NCBI RefSeq assembly: GCF_900155475.1
Contig: NZ_FXAM01000001.1
Location: 855,501-919,500 of the forward strand
DNA: 64,000 nucleotides
Reading direction: 5' to 3'
DNA from: Methylomagnum ishizawai
Lineage (GTDB): Bacteria > Pseudomonadota > Gammaproteobacteria > Methylococcales > Methylococcaceae
Both the position numbers and the translations under genes were made by a program. Below, in pieces: positions 48,468 through 58,169 of this stretch; the stretch's first letter is position 1; every line of letters starts with the position of its first letter. Under the pieces are notes generated by a model. The model worked only from the letters and a program-made list of their open reading frames with translations. It was not told the DNA's origin and made no database searches.

Positions 48468-49235
48468 TTATTCCAGCGGGATGAGGCTTGCCCTGACCTC
48501 CTGTTCCATCCGCTCGAAATCGGCCTCGGTCATGGTCTCGGAAAGCGATAGCTTCATATCCTTGCGCTTGTTTTGCATGAAGGCGCTGGTTCTCAATTCC
48601 GGTTGGCGCTCCAGGGAAATCTCCGTTTGAAAGAAAGTGGATAGGTTTTGTAGGCAGGTAGGGTTTTCCTCGAACAAATCCTTGGATTCGATTTTGAGGA
48701 TGGCGGCCCCCAAACCCGATAGGTATCTTTCGTAATAGCGGGCGCGTCTATCAGTTTCCAGGGTATACCAATAGCATAGTTGATAAGGGGTCCATGGTTT
48801 TTGGGGGCTGAGCTTATAAACGTGCGGATCGTTGGGGCTGAGCAACCATTTCAGCCCCAGCGGCGTGATGTCGGGTACGGTTTCCAGCCTGAGCAGGCTG
48901 AGGGCCACCGCCCGGTTGTCGCGCTTCAAGATCAGGATATCGGGTATCACTCCTAAATCCAGGAGCGGTTCGATAAAGCCTTTGCAAAACATATGGCTGG
49001 ATTCGAAATAGGTATGTCCATTGGGGTGGGACTTGAGGGATTGGATATGGGGCAGCTTGTAATATTTCCAGAAATCGCGGGCCAGCCGGGAGTCCCTTTG
49101 GGCATCGCGCATCACTTCCACGAAATTGGGGGCCGGTTCGTGGAAAGCTTGTACCCCGTTGGCACGCAAGACTTGCGTGATATATTTGGAGCCGGACCGG
49201 CCGGTCGTGATGGTGAATATCAGTCGTTTACTCAT
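48468..49235 (-). CDS. Sulfotransferase-like protein
   Basis: The 255-residue product begins with a P-loop-like 5'-PSB motif, TTGRSGSKYI at about residues 10-19, which is typical of PAPS-dependent sulfotransferases, and continues with ILKRDNRAVALSLLRLE, the usual 3'-PB-like region. It has no signal peptide. The substrate is unknown. Its codon use is noticeably less GC-rich than its neighbours (for example long A/T-rich stretches between about 48560 and 48800), which suggests acquisition by transfer. The start at 49235 places the P-loop near the N terminus; in-frame starts at 49286 and 49313 are alternatives, and none has a strong ribosome binding site. Confidence 0.7.
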   Translation of the reverse strand: MSKRLIFTITTGRSGSKYITQVLRANGVQAFHEPAPNFVEVMRDAQRDSRLARDFWKYYKLPHIQSLKSHPNGHTYFESSHMFCKGFIEPLLDLGVIPDILILKRDNRAVALSLLRLETVPDITPLGLKWLLSPNDPHVYKLSPQKPWTPYQLCYWYTLETDRRARYYERYLSGLGAAILKIESKDLFEENPTCLQNLSTFFQTEISLERQPELRTSAFMQNKRKDMKLSLSETMTEADFERMEQEVRASLIPLE

Positions 49236-49331
49236 GGGCGAATCCAGGGTGGCGGGGAAACTTGGCCGGGAGGGGTAGGTATTCATGGCGGGGGGATTTC
49301 CCCCGGAAACCACCGGGGAGGTGGCGTGGAA

Positions 49332-49748
49332 TCAGCCGAGCAATAATTCCACCTCGACCGCCCGCTTTTCTCCGTCGATGCGGAAACCCCGCAATTCCAA
49401 CACGCCTTGGGTATCCAGCGAGACGATGAGATACAGCGCTTCCGGGTAGGCCGCGAGTTCCAAGTCGGTGGCGGAAGGTTCGGCGGGGGCTGCGGGGTGG
49501 GAATGGAAGATCGCGAAGAGTTGCTCGCCCTTTTCGCGCATGGCGCGGAGGACGCCGATATGTTGCTCGGGGTCCAGGCGGTAGCGGCGCTCCGGGTCGT
49601 CCGCTGTGTTGCGGATGGGGTAGCAGGTGGTGGGCTGGCCGTGCTTGCCGCCGATCAGGCCGCAGATTTCCTGTTCCGGGGAAGATTGCGCGTAATGCAG
49701 CAATTGGTTGACCAAGTGGCGGGGCAGGGCGATGGGGGCGTAGGACAT
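49332..49748 (-). CDS. M67-family (JAMM/MPN+) metallopeptidase
   Basis: The 138-residue protein is a Mov34/JAMM zinc metalloprotease domain. The full metal and catalytic set is present: Glu27 (QEICGL), His82 and His84 (HSHP), Ser92 and Asp95 (PSATDLELA). Bacterial members cleave ubiquitin-like or sulfur-carrier tails, for example in thiocysteine or thiamine-type sulfur transfer, or act alone. No sulfur-carrier protein or E1-like enzyme lies nearby. The start at 49748 has CGGAG upstream. It lies downstream of prmC, 16 bases away, and may be cotranscribed with hemA-prfA-prmC. Confidence 0.9.
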   Translation of the reverse strand: MSYAPIALPRHLVNQLLHYAQSSPEQEICGLIGGKHGQPTTCYPIRNTADDPERRYRLDPEQHIGVLRAMREKGEQLFAIFHSHPAAPAEPSATDLELAAYPEALYLIVSLDTQGVLELRGFRIDGEKRAVEVELLLG

Positions 49749-49764
49749 GGGCGCTCCGAAGGTT

Positions 49765-50637
49765 TTAGGCGGATGGGGCAAGGCCGGGCCAAAGCGCCGT
49801 GGTGGTGCGCGGATGGCCTTGCAGGTCGTGGTGGTGGGCGATATCGGCGTAGCCCTGCGCGGTCAGGAGATCGGCCAGGGCGGCGGCTTGGTCGTAGCCA
49901 TGTTCCAGCAACAAATGCCCGCCCGGTTTGAGATGGTGGCGGGCACCCGCCGCGATGGTGGTCAAGGCGTCCAGCCCCGTGGCACCGGAAGCCAGCGCCA
50001 ACACCGGCTCGAACCGCAAATCGCCCTGGGCCAAATGCGGGTCGCGCTCGGCGATATAGGGCGGATTGCTGGCGATGAGGTCGAAGCGCTGGTCGGCGGA
50101 TAAGGGCTCGAACCAAGCGCCTTGCAGGAAGCGGATATGGGCCGCGCCGTGGCGGACGGCGTTGGCGCGGGCCACGGCCAGGGCTTCGACGCTGAGGTCG
50201 ATGGCGGTGACGCTGGCCCTGGGTCGTTCGGCGGCGAGGGTCACGGCGATGATGCCGCTGCCGGTGCCGAGGTCGAGGATCGCCGCTGGTGCCTGGACCG
50301 GCATCCGCGCCAGGGCCAGTTCTACCAGCAATTCGGTTTCCGGGCGCGGAATCAGCACGCCGGGGCGCACGATGAAATCCCGCGACCAGAATTCCCGTTG
50401 CCCGGTGAGGTAGGCGATGGGCATGCCCGCCGCCCGTTGCCCGATCCAATCCCGGAAGCGCCCGGCTTGCTCGGGCGTCAGTTCCCGTTCTGGCCAGGTC
50501 CGCAGATAGGCGCGGCCCTGGCCCAGGCTATGGCAGAGCAGGATTTCGGCGTCGAGGCGCGGGGTGTCGGTGAACGGGGCGAGGCGGTCGATGGCGGATT
50601 GGAGCGCCTGTCCAAGCGTCGGCGTGGGCCGGTTCAT
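49765..50637 (-). CDS. prmC: Peptide chain release factor N5-glutamine methyltransferase PrmC
   Basis: PrmC methylates the glutamine of the GGQ motif in release factors 1 and 2, using S-adenosylmethionine. The 290-residue product has the substrate-recognition NPPY motif ([12 protein letters not shown]), the SAM-binding [16 protein letters not shown], and the RPETELLVE segment. The ATG at 50637 overlaps the prfA stop by four bases, so it is coupled to its substrate gene. The order hemA-prfA-prmC is conserved in gammaproteobacteria. Confidence 0.96.
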   Translation of the reverse strand: MNRPTPTLGQALQSAIDRLAPFTDTPRLDAEILLCHSLGQGRAYLRTWPERELTPEQAGRFRDWIGQRAAGMPIAYLTGQREFWSRDFIVRPGVLIPRPETELLVELALARMPVQAPAAILDLGTGSGIIAVTLAAERPRASVTAIDLSVEALAVARANAVRHGAAHIRFLQGAWFEPLSADQRFDLIASNPPYIAERDPHLAQGDLRFEPVLALASGATGLDALTTIAAGARHHLKPGGHLLLEHGYDQAAALADLLTAQGYADIAHHHDLQGHPRTTTALWPGLAPSA

Positions 50638-51716
50638 TCCGCCGCCAACTGCGCCAATAATTCCGCCTGATGCTCGTGGATCAAGGGTTCGATCACCGGA
50701 TCGAGTTCCCCTTGCATGATGGTTTCGAGCTTGTACAGGGTCAGGTTGATGCGGTGGTCGGTGAGGCGGCCTTGTGGGAAGTTGTAGGTGCGGATGCGCT
50801 CCGAGCGGTCGCCGCTGCCGACCTGGAGCTTGCGCGAGGCGGCGATTTCGGCGTCCTGCTTTTGCTGTTCCGCCGAGAGGATGCGCGATTTCAGCAGCGA
50901 CATGGCCCGCGCCCGGTTCTTGTGCTGGGAACGCTCGTCCTGGCATTCGACCACGATGCCGGTCGGGATATGGGTGATGCGGATGGCCGAATCGGTGCGG
51001 TTGACGTGCTGGCCACCCGCCCCGGAAGCGCGGTAGGTATCGACCCGGAGGTCCGCCGGGTTGATGTCGATCTCGACCTCCTCCACTTCCGGCAGGATGG
51101 CGACGGTGCAGGCCGAAGTATGGATGCGGCCTTGGGCCTCGGTGGCCGGGACGCGCTGCACGCGGTGGGTGCCGGACTCGAATTTCAGCCGGGAATATAC
51201 CTCCTGGCCGCTGATGCGGACGATGATTTCCTTGTAGCCGCCGAGTTCGCCCTCGCTCTCGCCGACCACTTCGGTTTTCCAGCCTTTTTGCTCGGCGTAG
51301 CGGATGTACATGCGGCAAAGATCGCCCGCGAACAGCGCCGCCTCGGCCCCGCCGGTGCCGGCCCGGACTTCGAGGAAGATATTGCGTTCGTCGTTGGGGT
51401 CGCGCGGCAGCAGCAGGATTTCCAGTGCTTGCTCCAAGCCGTCGCGGCGGGTTTGGGCTTCGTCCAGTTCTTCCTGGGCGAGGGCGCGGACTTCGGGGTC
51501 CGGGTCTTGTTGCAGGTCTTGGGCGTAGGCGAGGGCGTCCAAGGTGTCCTGGTGGTTGCGGAAGCAAGCCACCACCGGATTGAGCTGGGCATATTCGCGG
51601 CTCAGGGCGCGGAAGCGGTCCTGGTCGCTTTGGACTTCGGGTTCGGCGAGCAGCGCGGTGATTTCCTCGAAACGGTGGGAGAGGTGTTCGAGTTTCTGGA
51701 GGATGGAGGGTTTCAC
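50634..51716 (-). CDS. prfA: Peptide chain release factor 1
   Basis: RF1 terminates translation at UAA and UAG. The 360-residue product has the GGQ peptidyl-hydrolysis motif (SGAGGQHVN) and the anticodon-like PAT-type tripeptide PAT in [10 protein letters not shown], which specifies RF1 rather than RF2. It lies just downstream of hemA (six-base gap) and overlaps prmC by four bases. The normal family length and the operon leave little doubt. Confidence 0.97.
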   Translation of the reverse strand: MKPSILQKLEHLSHRFEEITALLAEPEVQSDQDRFRALSREYAQLNPVVACFRNHQDTLDALAYAQDLQQDPDPEVRALAQEELDEAQTRRDGLEQALEILLLPRDPNDERNIFLEVRAGTGGAEAALFAGDLCRMYIRYAEQKGWKTEVVGESEGELGGYKEIIVRISGQEVYSRLKFESGTHRVQRVPATEAQGRIHTSACTVAILPEVEEVEIDINPADLRVDTYRASGAGGQHVNRTDSAIRITHIPTGIVVECQDERSQHKNRARAMSLLKSRILSAEQQKQDAEIAASRKLQVGSGDRSERIRTYNFPQGRLTDHRINLTLYKLETIMQGELDPVIEPLIHEHQAELLAQLAAE

Positions 51717-51722
51717 GAAGAT

Positions 51723-52985
51723 TTATGTGCCGTCTTTCAGTTGGAAGATTTCGCGGGCGGCGGCGATGAGGTCGTGCCGTTCGTAGATGCCCGCCTGTTT
51801 CAATTGGATGCTGGGGGTGTGGGTCAATTTATTGGTCAGCAGATGGGCGAGTAGTTCCAGGGCTTGTTCCGGCGGGCGGCCCGACTTGAGGGCTTGCAGG
51901 GCCTTGGCGAGGGCTTCGTCGCGCAAGGTTTCGGCCTGCTTGCGGAAATCCTGGATGGTGGTGATCGCGCCTTGGGCCTTGAGCCAGGCCAGGAAATGAT
52001 CGACTTCGGTGTCGATGATCTCCTCGGCTTGCAAGGCGGCTTCCTGGCGCGAACGCAGGTTTTCCTCGACCGTGTTGCGGAGGTCGTCCACGGTATAGAG
52101 GTAGACATCGCGCAGTTGCTCGACTTCCGGCTCGATGTCGCGGGGCACGGCCAGGTCCACCATGAACATCGGCTTGTGTTTGCGGGCCTTGATGGCGCTC
52201 TCGACGCTGCCCTTGCCGAGGATAGGCAAAGGGCTGGCGGTGGAGGCGACCACGATATCGGCCCGCGCCAGATGCTTGGGGAGTTCGGATAGCGAAATCG
52301 CGAAGCCGTTGAATTGCTGGGCCAGGGCGTGGGCCTTGTCGTAGGTGCGGTTGGCGATGATGAGTTCGCCGATCTTGTTTTCGGCGAGATGGCGGGCGGT
52401 GAGTTCGATGGTTTCCCCGGCCCCGATCAGGATGGCGGTCTGGCGGCTCAGGTCGTCGAAGATGCGCTGCGCCAAGCGCACGGCGGCGAAAGCCACCGAC
52501 ACCGGGCTGGAACCGATGGCGGTATCGGTGCGGACTTTCTTGGCGGCGGTGAAAGTGTGTTGGAACAGTTTGCCCAGGGTCTTGCCCAGGGTGCCGGCCT
52601 CGGCGGCGGATTGGTAGGCCGTTTTCATCTGGCCCAGGATTTGCGGCTCGCCCAGGATCATCGAATCCAGCCCCGAAGCCACCCGGAACATATGGCGGAT
52701 GGTATCGGCCCCGCGATGGGTATAGAGGAAGGGCTGGAAATCCTCGCGCCGCAAGCGCTGTTCGTGGGCGATCCAATCGATCAGGGTTTCGTGGGGGGTC
52801 GGGGTTTCGGCACCGCAGTATACTTCGGTGCGGTTGCAGGTGGAGAGGATCGCCACCTCGCGGACTTCCGGGAGTTGGATCAGCCCTTGCAGCGCGTGGT
52901 GCAGGCGCTCGGCGGGAAAAGCCAAGCGTTCCCGGATCGAGACCGGCGCGGTGTTGTGGTTCAGCCCCAAGGTCAAGATGCCCAT
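51723..52985 (-). CDS. hemA: Glutamyl-tRNA reductase HemA
   Basis: HemA reduces glutamyl-tRNA to glutamate-1-semialdehyde, the first step of tetrapyrrole synthesis by the C5 route. The 420-residue product has the N-terminal MGILTLGLNHNTAPVSIRERL, the catalytic Cys in STCNRTEVYCG, the NADP-binding GAGETIELTARHL and the conserved DLAVPRDIEPEV. It is the first gene of hemA-prfA-prmC and is divergent from a TPR lipoprotein gene, with an AT-rich gap of about 255 bases between them. Confidence 0.97.
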   Translation of the reverse strand: MGILTLGLNHNTAPVSIRERLAFPAERLHHALQGLIQLPEVREVAILSTCNRTEVYCGAETPTPHETLIDWIAHEQRLRREDFQPFLYTHRGADTIRHMFRVASGLDSMILGEPQILGQMKTAYQSAAEAGTLGKTLGKLFQHTFTAAKKVRTDTAIGSSPVSVAFAAVRLAQRIFDDLSRQTAILIGAGETIELTARHLAENKIGELIIANRTYDKAHALAQQFNGFAISLSELPKHLARADIVVASTASPLPILGKGSVESAIKARKHKPMFMVDLAVPRDIEPEVEQLRDVYLYTVDDLRNTVEENLRSRQEAALQAEEIIDTEVDHFLAWLKAQGAITTIQDFRKQAETLRDEALAKALQALKSGRPPEQALELLAHLLTNKLTHTPSIQLKQAGIYERHDLIAAAREIFQLKDGT

Positions 52986-53064
52986 GGATTCACTGTATTC
53001 GACTTTATTAAGAATATAATTCTAGGAAAAAAGCGGGGGCCGGGCCAATCGAACCCCGGTAAAT

Positions 53065-53094
53065 TTGTCGCCACTCATCAAGGAAGGCTAAAAT
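53065..53094 (+). promoter_or_regulatory. Possible sigma-70 promoter for the TPR-lolB unit
   Basis: TTGTCG at 53065-53070 is separated by 18 bases from TAAAAT at 53089-53094. The spacing is acceptable and the hexamers are moderate. It lies about 145 bases before the chosen TPR start, in the divergent gap with hemA. Confidence 0.4.
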
Positions 53095-53240
53095 CCCTGC
53101 CGTGCCCGTTGTCCTCGAACTCCGCCATCGTGTGGATACGCCTTCCGGGGGTGCGCTTTTCCGGGAACGCAGCGGAAACCAACCCTTGTCGAGACGACTC
53201 CAATTTTCCTTTATTTCGATTCAGAGATTCCATCACCGTG

Positions 53241-54962
53241 GTGAAACGATTGGTCTATTTGGCCTGCGCCGGGGCGTTCTTGATCTCGGGTTGCGCCGGT
53301 TTGGGTATGTCGCGCAAAGGTGCCGACGGCGGCATGGAGAGCGACCTCAGGACGAGCACCCGTCCCGTCGAGCGGGATTCGGAACTGGTCTATCTGCTGC
53401 TCGCCGCCGAATTGGCCGGGCAGCGCGGGCAGTACGAACTGGCCCTCAATAATTATCTGCAAGTGGCCCGCCGCGACCCCGATCCCCAAATCGCCGAACG
53501 CGCCACCCAAATCGCCCTGTATCTCAAGGATAGCGACAAGGCGCTGGAAGCCGCCCAGCTTTGGTCCGGGCGCGATCCCAACAGCGTTTCCGCCCGCCGC
53601 GTCGCCGCCATGCTGCTGCTGAAAACCGGGCAGGTGGACGCGGCCATCGCGCAGTTCCAAGCTTTGCTGGCCCTGCCCAACCCCGACCTCGAAAACACCT
53701 TGATCGAATTGGTCAAATGGCTGGATGCCGAGTTGCCGAAGGAGCAAGCCTTGGCGGCGATGCAGCAATTGGTCGGGCATTTCCCGCGCCAGGCGGAATT
53801 GCATTTCGCCTATGCCTTGCTGGCGAGTGGCAAGGGCGAGCATCAATTGGCCCTGGAAGAAACCGAACGCGCCTTGGCCCTGCATCCCGATTGGAGTCGC
53901 GCCCGCTTGTTGCAGGCCCAGGTGATGTCGCAGATGGGCGATTCCAAGGCGGCGCGGGATGCCGTGCAGCGGGCTTTGAAGGCCGATCCCGGCAATATGC
54001 GCTTGCGGTTGATCTATGCGCAATTCCTGGCCAAGACCGGCGATTTCAAGATGGCGGAGCATGAGCTATCCCGCATCCTTGCCAAGGAGCCGGACAACCA
54101 CGACGCCCGCTTCGCCCTGGCCTCGACCTTGATGGAAATGGGCCAGATCGACCGGGCCAAGCAGGATTTCCTGGAATTGACCGAGGTCTCGAAATGGCAG
54201 TCCCAGGCTTATTTCTATCTGGGATTGATCGAGGCCAAGCGCGAACGCCTGGATAATTCGCTGCGTTGGTTCGACAAGATCACGTCCGGCCCCTTGCAAT
54301 TCGACGCCCAGGTCAACGCTATCACGGCGCTCATCAACCTGGGGCGCATGGGCGAGGCCCGCCAGCGTTTGGGCCAGGTCCGCAAGGCGTTCCCCAACGA
54401 GGCGTTGCGGCTCTATCTGCTGGAAGCGGAATTGCTGTCGAAGAACAAGGACTACGACGCCGCTTTCGAGTTGTTGAGCGAAGCCTTGGAGCAGTTGCCG
54501 GGACAACTGGAATTGCTTTATGCGCGGGCCTTGGTCGCCGAGGAATTGGGCCGCTTCGATGTGCTGGAAGCCGATTTGCAGGCCGTCCTGGAAAAACACC
54601 CGGACGATCCCAATGCGCTGAACGCCCTGGGATATACCTTGGTGGACCGGAATGTGCGCCTGGACGAGGCCAAGGACTATCTGGACAAGGCCATCGAACT
54701 GAAGCCCGAAGACCCGGCCATCTTGGACAGCTATGGCTGGTTGCAATACCGGTTGGGCGATCATCCGGCGGCTTTGGATTATCTGCGCCGCGCCTATGAT
54801 TTGGTGCGCGATCCCGAGATCGGGGCGCATCTGGGCGAGGTGTTGTGGGAATCGGGCAAGCGCCAGGAGGCCAAGAAGGTTTGGAGGGAAGCGATCAAGA
54901 AAGACCCGGACCAGGACGCCGTGAAGAAGGTCAGGGCGCGCTACAAGGATGCCTTCAAATAA
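53241..54962 (+). CDS. Tetratricopeptide-repeat lipoprotein
   Basis: The 573-residue product begins with a lipoprotein signal (MKRLVYLACAGAFLISGC, lipobox cysteine Cys18) and is then almost all TPR-like helices: repeats recur about every 34 residues, with clear ones near YELALNNYLQVARRDPD, VDAAIAQF and AKDYLDKAIELKPEDPA. TPR lipoproteins usually scaffold outer-membrane or envelope complexes. The partner here is unknown. The start is a GTG: 53241 is chosen because the signal peptide then starts MKR, but 53238 (also GTG) is equally possible. It overlaps lolB by 14 bases, so the two are coupled. Confidence 0.85.
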   Translation: MKRLVYLACAGAFLISGCAGLGMSRKGADGGMESDLRTSTRPVERDSELVYLLLAAELAGQRGQYELALNNYLQVARRDPDPQIAERATQIALYLKDSDKALEAAQLWSGRDPNSVSARRVAAMLLLKTGQVDAAIAQFQALLALPNPDLENTLIELVKWLDAELPKEQALAAMQQLVGHFPRQAELHFAYALLASGKGEHQLALEETERALALHPDWSRARLLQAQVMSQMGDSKAARDAVQRALKADPGNMRLRLIYAQFLAKTGDFKMAEHELSRILAKEPDNHDARFALASTLMEMGQIDRAKQDFLELTEVSKWQSQAYFYLGLIEAKRERLDNSLRWFDKITSGPLQFDAQVNAITALINLGRMGEARQRLGQVRKAFPNEALRLYLLEAELLSKNKDYDAAFELLSEALEQLPGQLELLYARALVAEELGRFDVLEADLQAVLEKHPDDPNALNALGYTLVDRNVRLDEAKDYLDKAIELKPEDPAILDSYGWLQYRLGDHPAALDYLRRAYDLVRDPEIGAHLGEVLWESGKRQEAKKVWREAIKKDPDQDAVKKVRARYKDAFK

Positions 54963-55554
54963 GCGATGGGGCGCGGCCCTGTTGTTGGCCGCACTGATGG
55001 TTTTGCCGGGCTGCGCGTGGTTCCGCGGGACGGGCACCCCGGCACCCGCGGTGGAAGCCGACCGGGCGGCGCTCTACGCCCTCAAGGCTTGGCGCATGGA
55101 TGGCCGGATCGGTATCCAGACCGCCCACGACGCTTGGCAGGCCAATCTGTTTTGGGAACATGAACCGGCCCAGGACCGGCTGCGGATTTCCGGTCCCTTG
55201 AGCCAGGGCATGATTTCCATCGTGCTGCAAAAAGACCTGATCTACATCAACGAGGGCAATGGCGTCACCCAGCTTTCCCGCGATCCCGACGCGGCTTTGC
55301 GGGAGCGTCTGGGATTCGCGGTGCCCTTGTCCAGCCTGCGGAGCTGGATATTGGGTATCCCCGATCCTGGCCTTGAGTCCACCCCGTTGCCCGCCGAAGC
55401 GGGCGCTGTGGGCGGATTCCGCCAATCCGGCTGGACGATCCACCTCGATCAATACATGGAGGCCAACGGCCATCCGCTGCCCCGGAAGTTCCGCATTCAA
55501 GGCTCCGGGGTAAAGCTGAAAATCGTCGCCGACACCTGGGAAATCAAGGGATAA
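54949..55554 (+). CDS. lolB: Outer-membrane lipoprotein insertase LolB
   Basis: LolB accepts lipoproteins from LolA and inserts them in the outer membrane. The 201-residue product is itself a lipoprotein with lipobox VLPGC (Cys22), followed by the family pattern WRMDGRIGIQTAHDAWQANLFW and GWTIHLDQY. It overlaps the upstream TPR gene by 14 bases and precedes ispE by three bases. The lolB-ispE-prs order divergent from hemA is a gammaproteobacterial hallmark. Confidence 0.95.
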   Translation: MPSNKRWGAALLLAALMVLPGCAWFRGTGTPAPAVEADRAALYALKAWRMDGRIGIQTAHDAWQANLFWEHEPAQDRLRISGPLSQGMISIVLQKDLIYINEGNGVTQLSRDPDAALRERLGFAVPLSSLRSWILGIPDPGLESTPLPAEAGAVGGFRQSGWTIHLDQYMEANGHPLPRKFRIQGSGVKLKIVADTWEIKG

Positions 55555-55557
55555 GCC

Positions 55558-56427
55558 GTGGAAGAAATCGAGACCTTACGTTTACCGGCCCCGGCTAAGC
55601 TCAATCTGCTGCTCAGGGTCGTGGGGCGGCGCGAGGATGGCTACCACCTCTTGCAGACCGTGTTCCAATTCATCGACCGCTGCGATTGGATTACCCTGGG
55701 TCGGCGCACCGATGGGGAAATCCACCTAAAAACGCCCTTGCCGGGCGTCCCGCCCGAAGCGGACCTCACCGTGCGGGCGGCGCGGGCCTTGGCCGCTGCC
55801 ACCGGAACCCGTGCCGGGGTGGATATCGGCATCGAAAAAAACCTGCCGATGGGCGGTGGCTTGGGCGGCGGCAGTTCCGATGCCGCGACGGTCTTGGTCG
55901 GCCTGAACCGCCTGTGGCATACGGGGTTGGGTGTCGAGGCGCTGATGGAACTGGGCTTGAAACTGGGCGCGGACGTGCCGGTTTTTGTGAATGGCCGGAG
56001 CGCCTGGGCCGAAGGCGTCGGCGAACAACTGACCCCGTTGGACTTGCCCGAACCTTGGTATGTGGTGGTCGTACCCGACTGTCACGTCGCGACCAGAACC
56101 GTTTTTTCTTCGCCGAATTTGACGCGGGACAACAAACCCATCATAATAGCGGACTTTATCGCGGGGCGGCAGGAGAACCATTGCCTGCCAGTGGTTATGG
56201 AGTTATACCCCGAGATCGGTGCGGCCATGGATGATCTCTCCCGCTACTCGGAACCCAGGCTGACCGGAACCGGAGCCTGTGTGTTCGCGGCCTTCGCCGA
56301 TGAGCGGCAAGCCCGGCAAGCTGCGGTGGATTTGGGATCGACCAGGTCCGTATTCGTCGCCAAAGGCGAGAACCTGTCACCTCTACAGCGGGCGTTGGGA
56401 TTCGATCCCGGTTCCCGGCAATCTTGA
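55558..56427 (+). CDS. ispE: 4-diphosphocytidyl-2-C-methyl-D-erythritol kinase IspE
   Basis: IspE phosphorylates 4-diphosphocytidyl-methylerythritol in the MEP isoprenoid pathway. The 289-residue GHMP kinase has LPAPAKLNLLLRVVGRREDG at the N terminus and the glycine-rich ATP loop PMGGGLGGGSSDAA. The start is a GTG at 55558, three bases after lolB. It precedes tRNA-Gln by four bases. Confidence 0.96.
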   Translation: MEEIETLRLPAPAKLNLLLRVVGRREDGYHLLQTVFQFIDRCDWITLGRRTDGEIHLKTPLPGVPPEADLTVRAARALAAATGTRAGVDIGIEKNLPMGGGLGGGSSDAATVLVGLNRLWHTGLGVEALMELGLKLGADVPVFVNGRSAWAEGVGEQLTPLDLPEPWYVVVVPDCHVATRTVFSSPNLTRDNKPIIIADFIAGRQENHCLPVVMELYPEIGAAMDDLSRYSEPRLTGTGACVFAAFADERQARQAAVDLGSTRSVFVAKGENLSPLQRALGFDPGSRQS

Positions 56428-56431
56428 ATAT

Positions 56432-56506
56432 TGGGGCGTAGCCAAGCGGTAAGGCACCGGGTTTTGATCCCGGCATTCCCAGGTTCGAATCCTGGCGCCC
56501 CAGCCA
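56432..56506 (+). tRNA. tRNA-Gln (anticodon TTG)
   Basis: The cloverleaf is complete: acceptor strands TGGGGCG and CGCCCCA, an anticodon arm CCGGG/CCCGG with loop TTTTGAT giving anticodon TTG, a T arm with GGTTCGAATCC, and an encoded CCA end. It lies between ispE and prs, the usual gammaproteobacterial position. Confidence 0.97.
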
Positions 56507-56540
56507 TTCACTCGGCTCAATCCTGTTTGGAGTTGCTCGA

Positions 56541-57494
56541 ATGACCGACACCTCGTTCATGGTGTTCTCGGGGAATGCCAATCTGCCCCTGGCCGAGGGC
56601 ATCGTCCACAAGCTCAACATGCGCCTGGGGATGGCGTCCATCGGGCGCTTCAGCGACGGCGAAATTTCCTTCGAGATCGAAGAGAGCGTGCGCGGGCGCG
56701 AGGTCTTCATCGTCCAGCCCATTTGTTCGCCGATCAGCGAGAACCTCATGGAACTGCTGATCATGATCGACGCTTTCCGGCGGTCTTCGGCGGGCATCAT
56801 CACGGCGGTCATCCCTTATTATGGCTATGCGCGGCAGGATCGCCGCATCCGTTCGGCGCGGGTGCCGATTTCCGCGAAATTGGTCGCCAAGATGATTTGC
56901 GCGGCGGGGGCCGACCGCGTGTTGACGGTCGATTTGCATGCCGACCAGATCCAGGGATTTTTCGATGTGCCCGTGGACAATGTCTACGCCTCGCCTATCT
57001 TGCTGGGCGATGTGTGGCGGCAACAATATCCCGATCTGATGGTGGTTTCCCCCGATGTGGGCGGCGTGGTCCGGGCCAGGGCGCTGGCCAAGCGTTTGGA
57101 CGACGCCGACCTGGCCATCATCGACAAGCGCCGCCCCAGGCCGAACGAGGCCAAGGTGATGAACATCATCGGCGATGTCGAAGGCCGCACCTGCATCATG
57201 GTGGACGACCTGGTGGACACGGCGGGTACGCTGTGCCGGGCGGCGGGTGCCCTGAAAGACCATGGAGCCACCAAGGTGGTGGCTTATTGCACCCATCCCG
57301 TATTGTCGGGACGCGCTGTGGACAACATCGAAAATTCGGTGTTGGACGGACTGGTGGTGACAGACACCATCCCTTTGCGCCCGGACGCCGAGCAATGCCT
57401 CAAAATCCGGCAATTGAGCGTGGCCGAGATGCTGGCGGAAACCATACGCCGCATCGCGGTGGGCGAATCCGTGAGTTCCATGTACGTCGATTGA
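56541..57494 (+). CDS. prs: Ribose-phosphate pyrophosphokinase
   Basis: Prs makes phosphoribosyl pyrophosphate from ribose-5-phosphate and ATP for nucleotide, histidine, tryptophan and NAD synthesis. The 317-residue product has [12 protein letters not shown], the PRPP-binding [18 protein letters not shown] loop and the [10 protein letters not shown] flexible loop. It is 34 bases after tRNA-Gln and 48 bases before rplY. Confidence 0.97.
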   Translation: MTDTSFMVFSGNANLPLAEGIVHKLNMRLGMASIGRFSDGEISFEIEESVRGREVFIVQPICSPISENLMELLIMIDAFRRSSAGIITAVIPYYGYARQDRRIRSARVPISAKLVAKMICAAGADRVLTVDLHADQIQGFFDVPVDNVYASPILLGDVWRQQYPDLMVVSPDVGGVVRARALAKRLDDADLAIIDKRRPRPNEAKVMNIIGDVEGRTCIMVDDLVDTAGTLCRAAGALKDHGATKVVAYCTHPVLSGRAVDNIENSVLDGLVVTDTIPLRPDAEQCLKIRQLSVAEMLAETIRRIAVGESVSSMYVD

Positions 57495-57542
57495 TGGCAA
57501 TCGGCTTTTTTATTCACTGCTAAGAGTATTTTGGAGAAAAAG

Positions 57543-58133
57543 ATGGCAGGCAGTTTTGTATTCGATGCGGAATTGAGGACCAACACCGGCAAGGGCAACG
57601 CCCGCCGCTTACGGAACTTGAACAAGGTACCCGCCGTGCTGTATGGCGGTGGCGAGCCGGTGAGCTTGATCCTCGAACACAACAAGGTCGTGAAAGCCTT
57701 GGAGAACGAGGCCACCTATTCCCACATCCTCACGCTCAATATCGGGGACAAGCAGGAGCAGGCCATCCTCAAGGAGTTGCAGCGCCATCCCAGCAAGCCG
57801 ATCATCATGCACATGGACTTCCAGCGGGTGAGCGAATCCGACAAGATCAAGGTCCATGTGCCCCTGCACTTCATCAACCAGGAAACCTCGGTCGGCGTGA
57901 AGAAAGGCGGCGTGGTCAACCACAACCTGGTGGATGTCGAAGTGACCTGTCTGCCCAGCCAATTGCCCGAATTCATCGAGGTCGATATGGCGGACGTGGA
58001 TATCGGCGGATCCGTGCATCTTTCCGACCTCAAGCCGCCGGTCGGGGTCCAGATCGTGGCCTTGTTGCATGGTCCAGAACACGACACTCCCGTCGCGGTG
58101 ATCCAGACCACCCGCGCCGCCGAGGCGGGTTGA
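57543..58133 (+). CDS. rplY: 50S ribosomal protein L25 (Ctc type)
   Basis: L25 binds 5S rRNA. The 196-residue product is the long, two-domain general-stress (Ctc) form rather than the short E. coli form. The N-terminal L25 domain (about residues 1-95) has KGNARRLRNLNKVPAVLYGG, and the C-terminal TL5 domain follows. The ATG at 57543 has GGAGAAAA upstream; a TTG at 57531 would only extend the frame into that site. It lies between prs and pth. Confidence 0.95.
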   Translation: MAGSFVFDAELRTNTGKGNARRLRNLNKVPAVLYGGGEPVSLILEHNKVVKALENEATYSHILTLNIGDKQEQAILKELQRHPSKPIIMHMDFQRVSESDKIKVHVPLHFINQETSVGVKKGGVVNHNLVDVEVTCLPSQLPEFIEVDMADVDIGGSVHLSDLKPPVGVQIVALLHGPEHDTPVAVIQTTRAAEAG

Positions 58134-58169
58134 TTGCTCCCATGAACCACGGGTCCGGGATCGGGCGGC

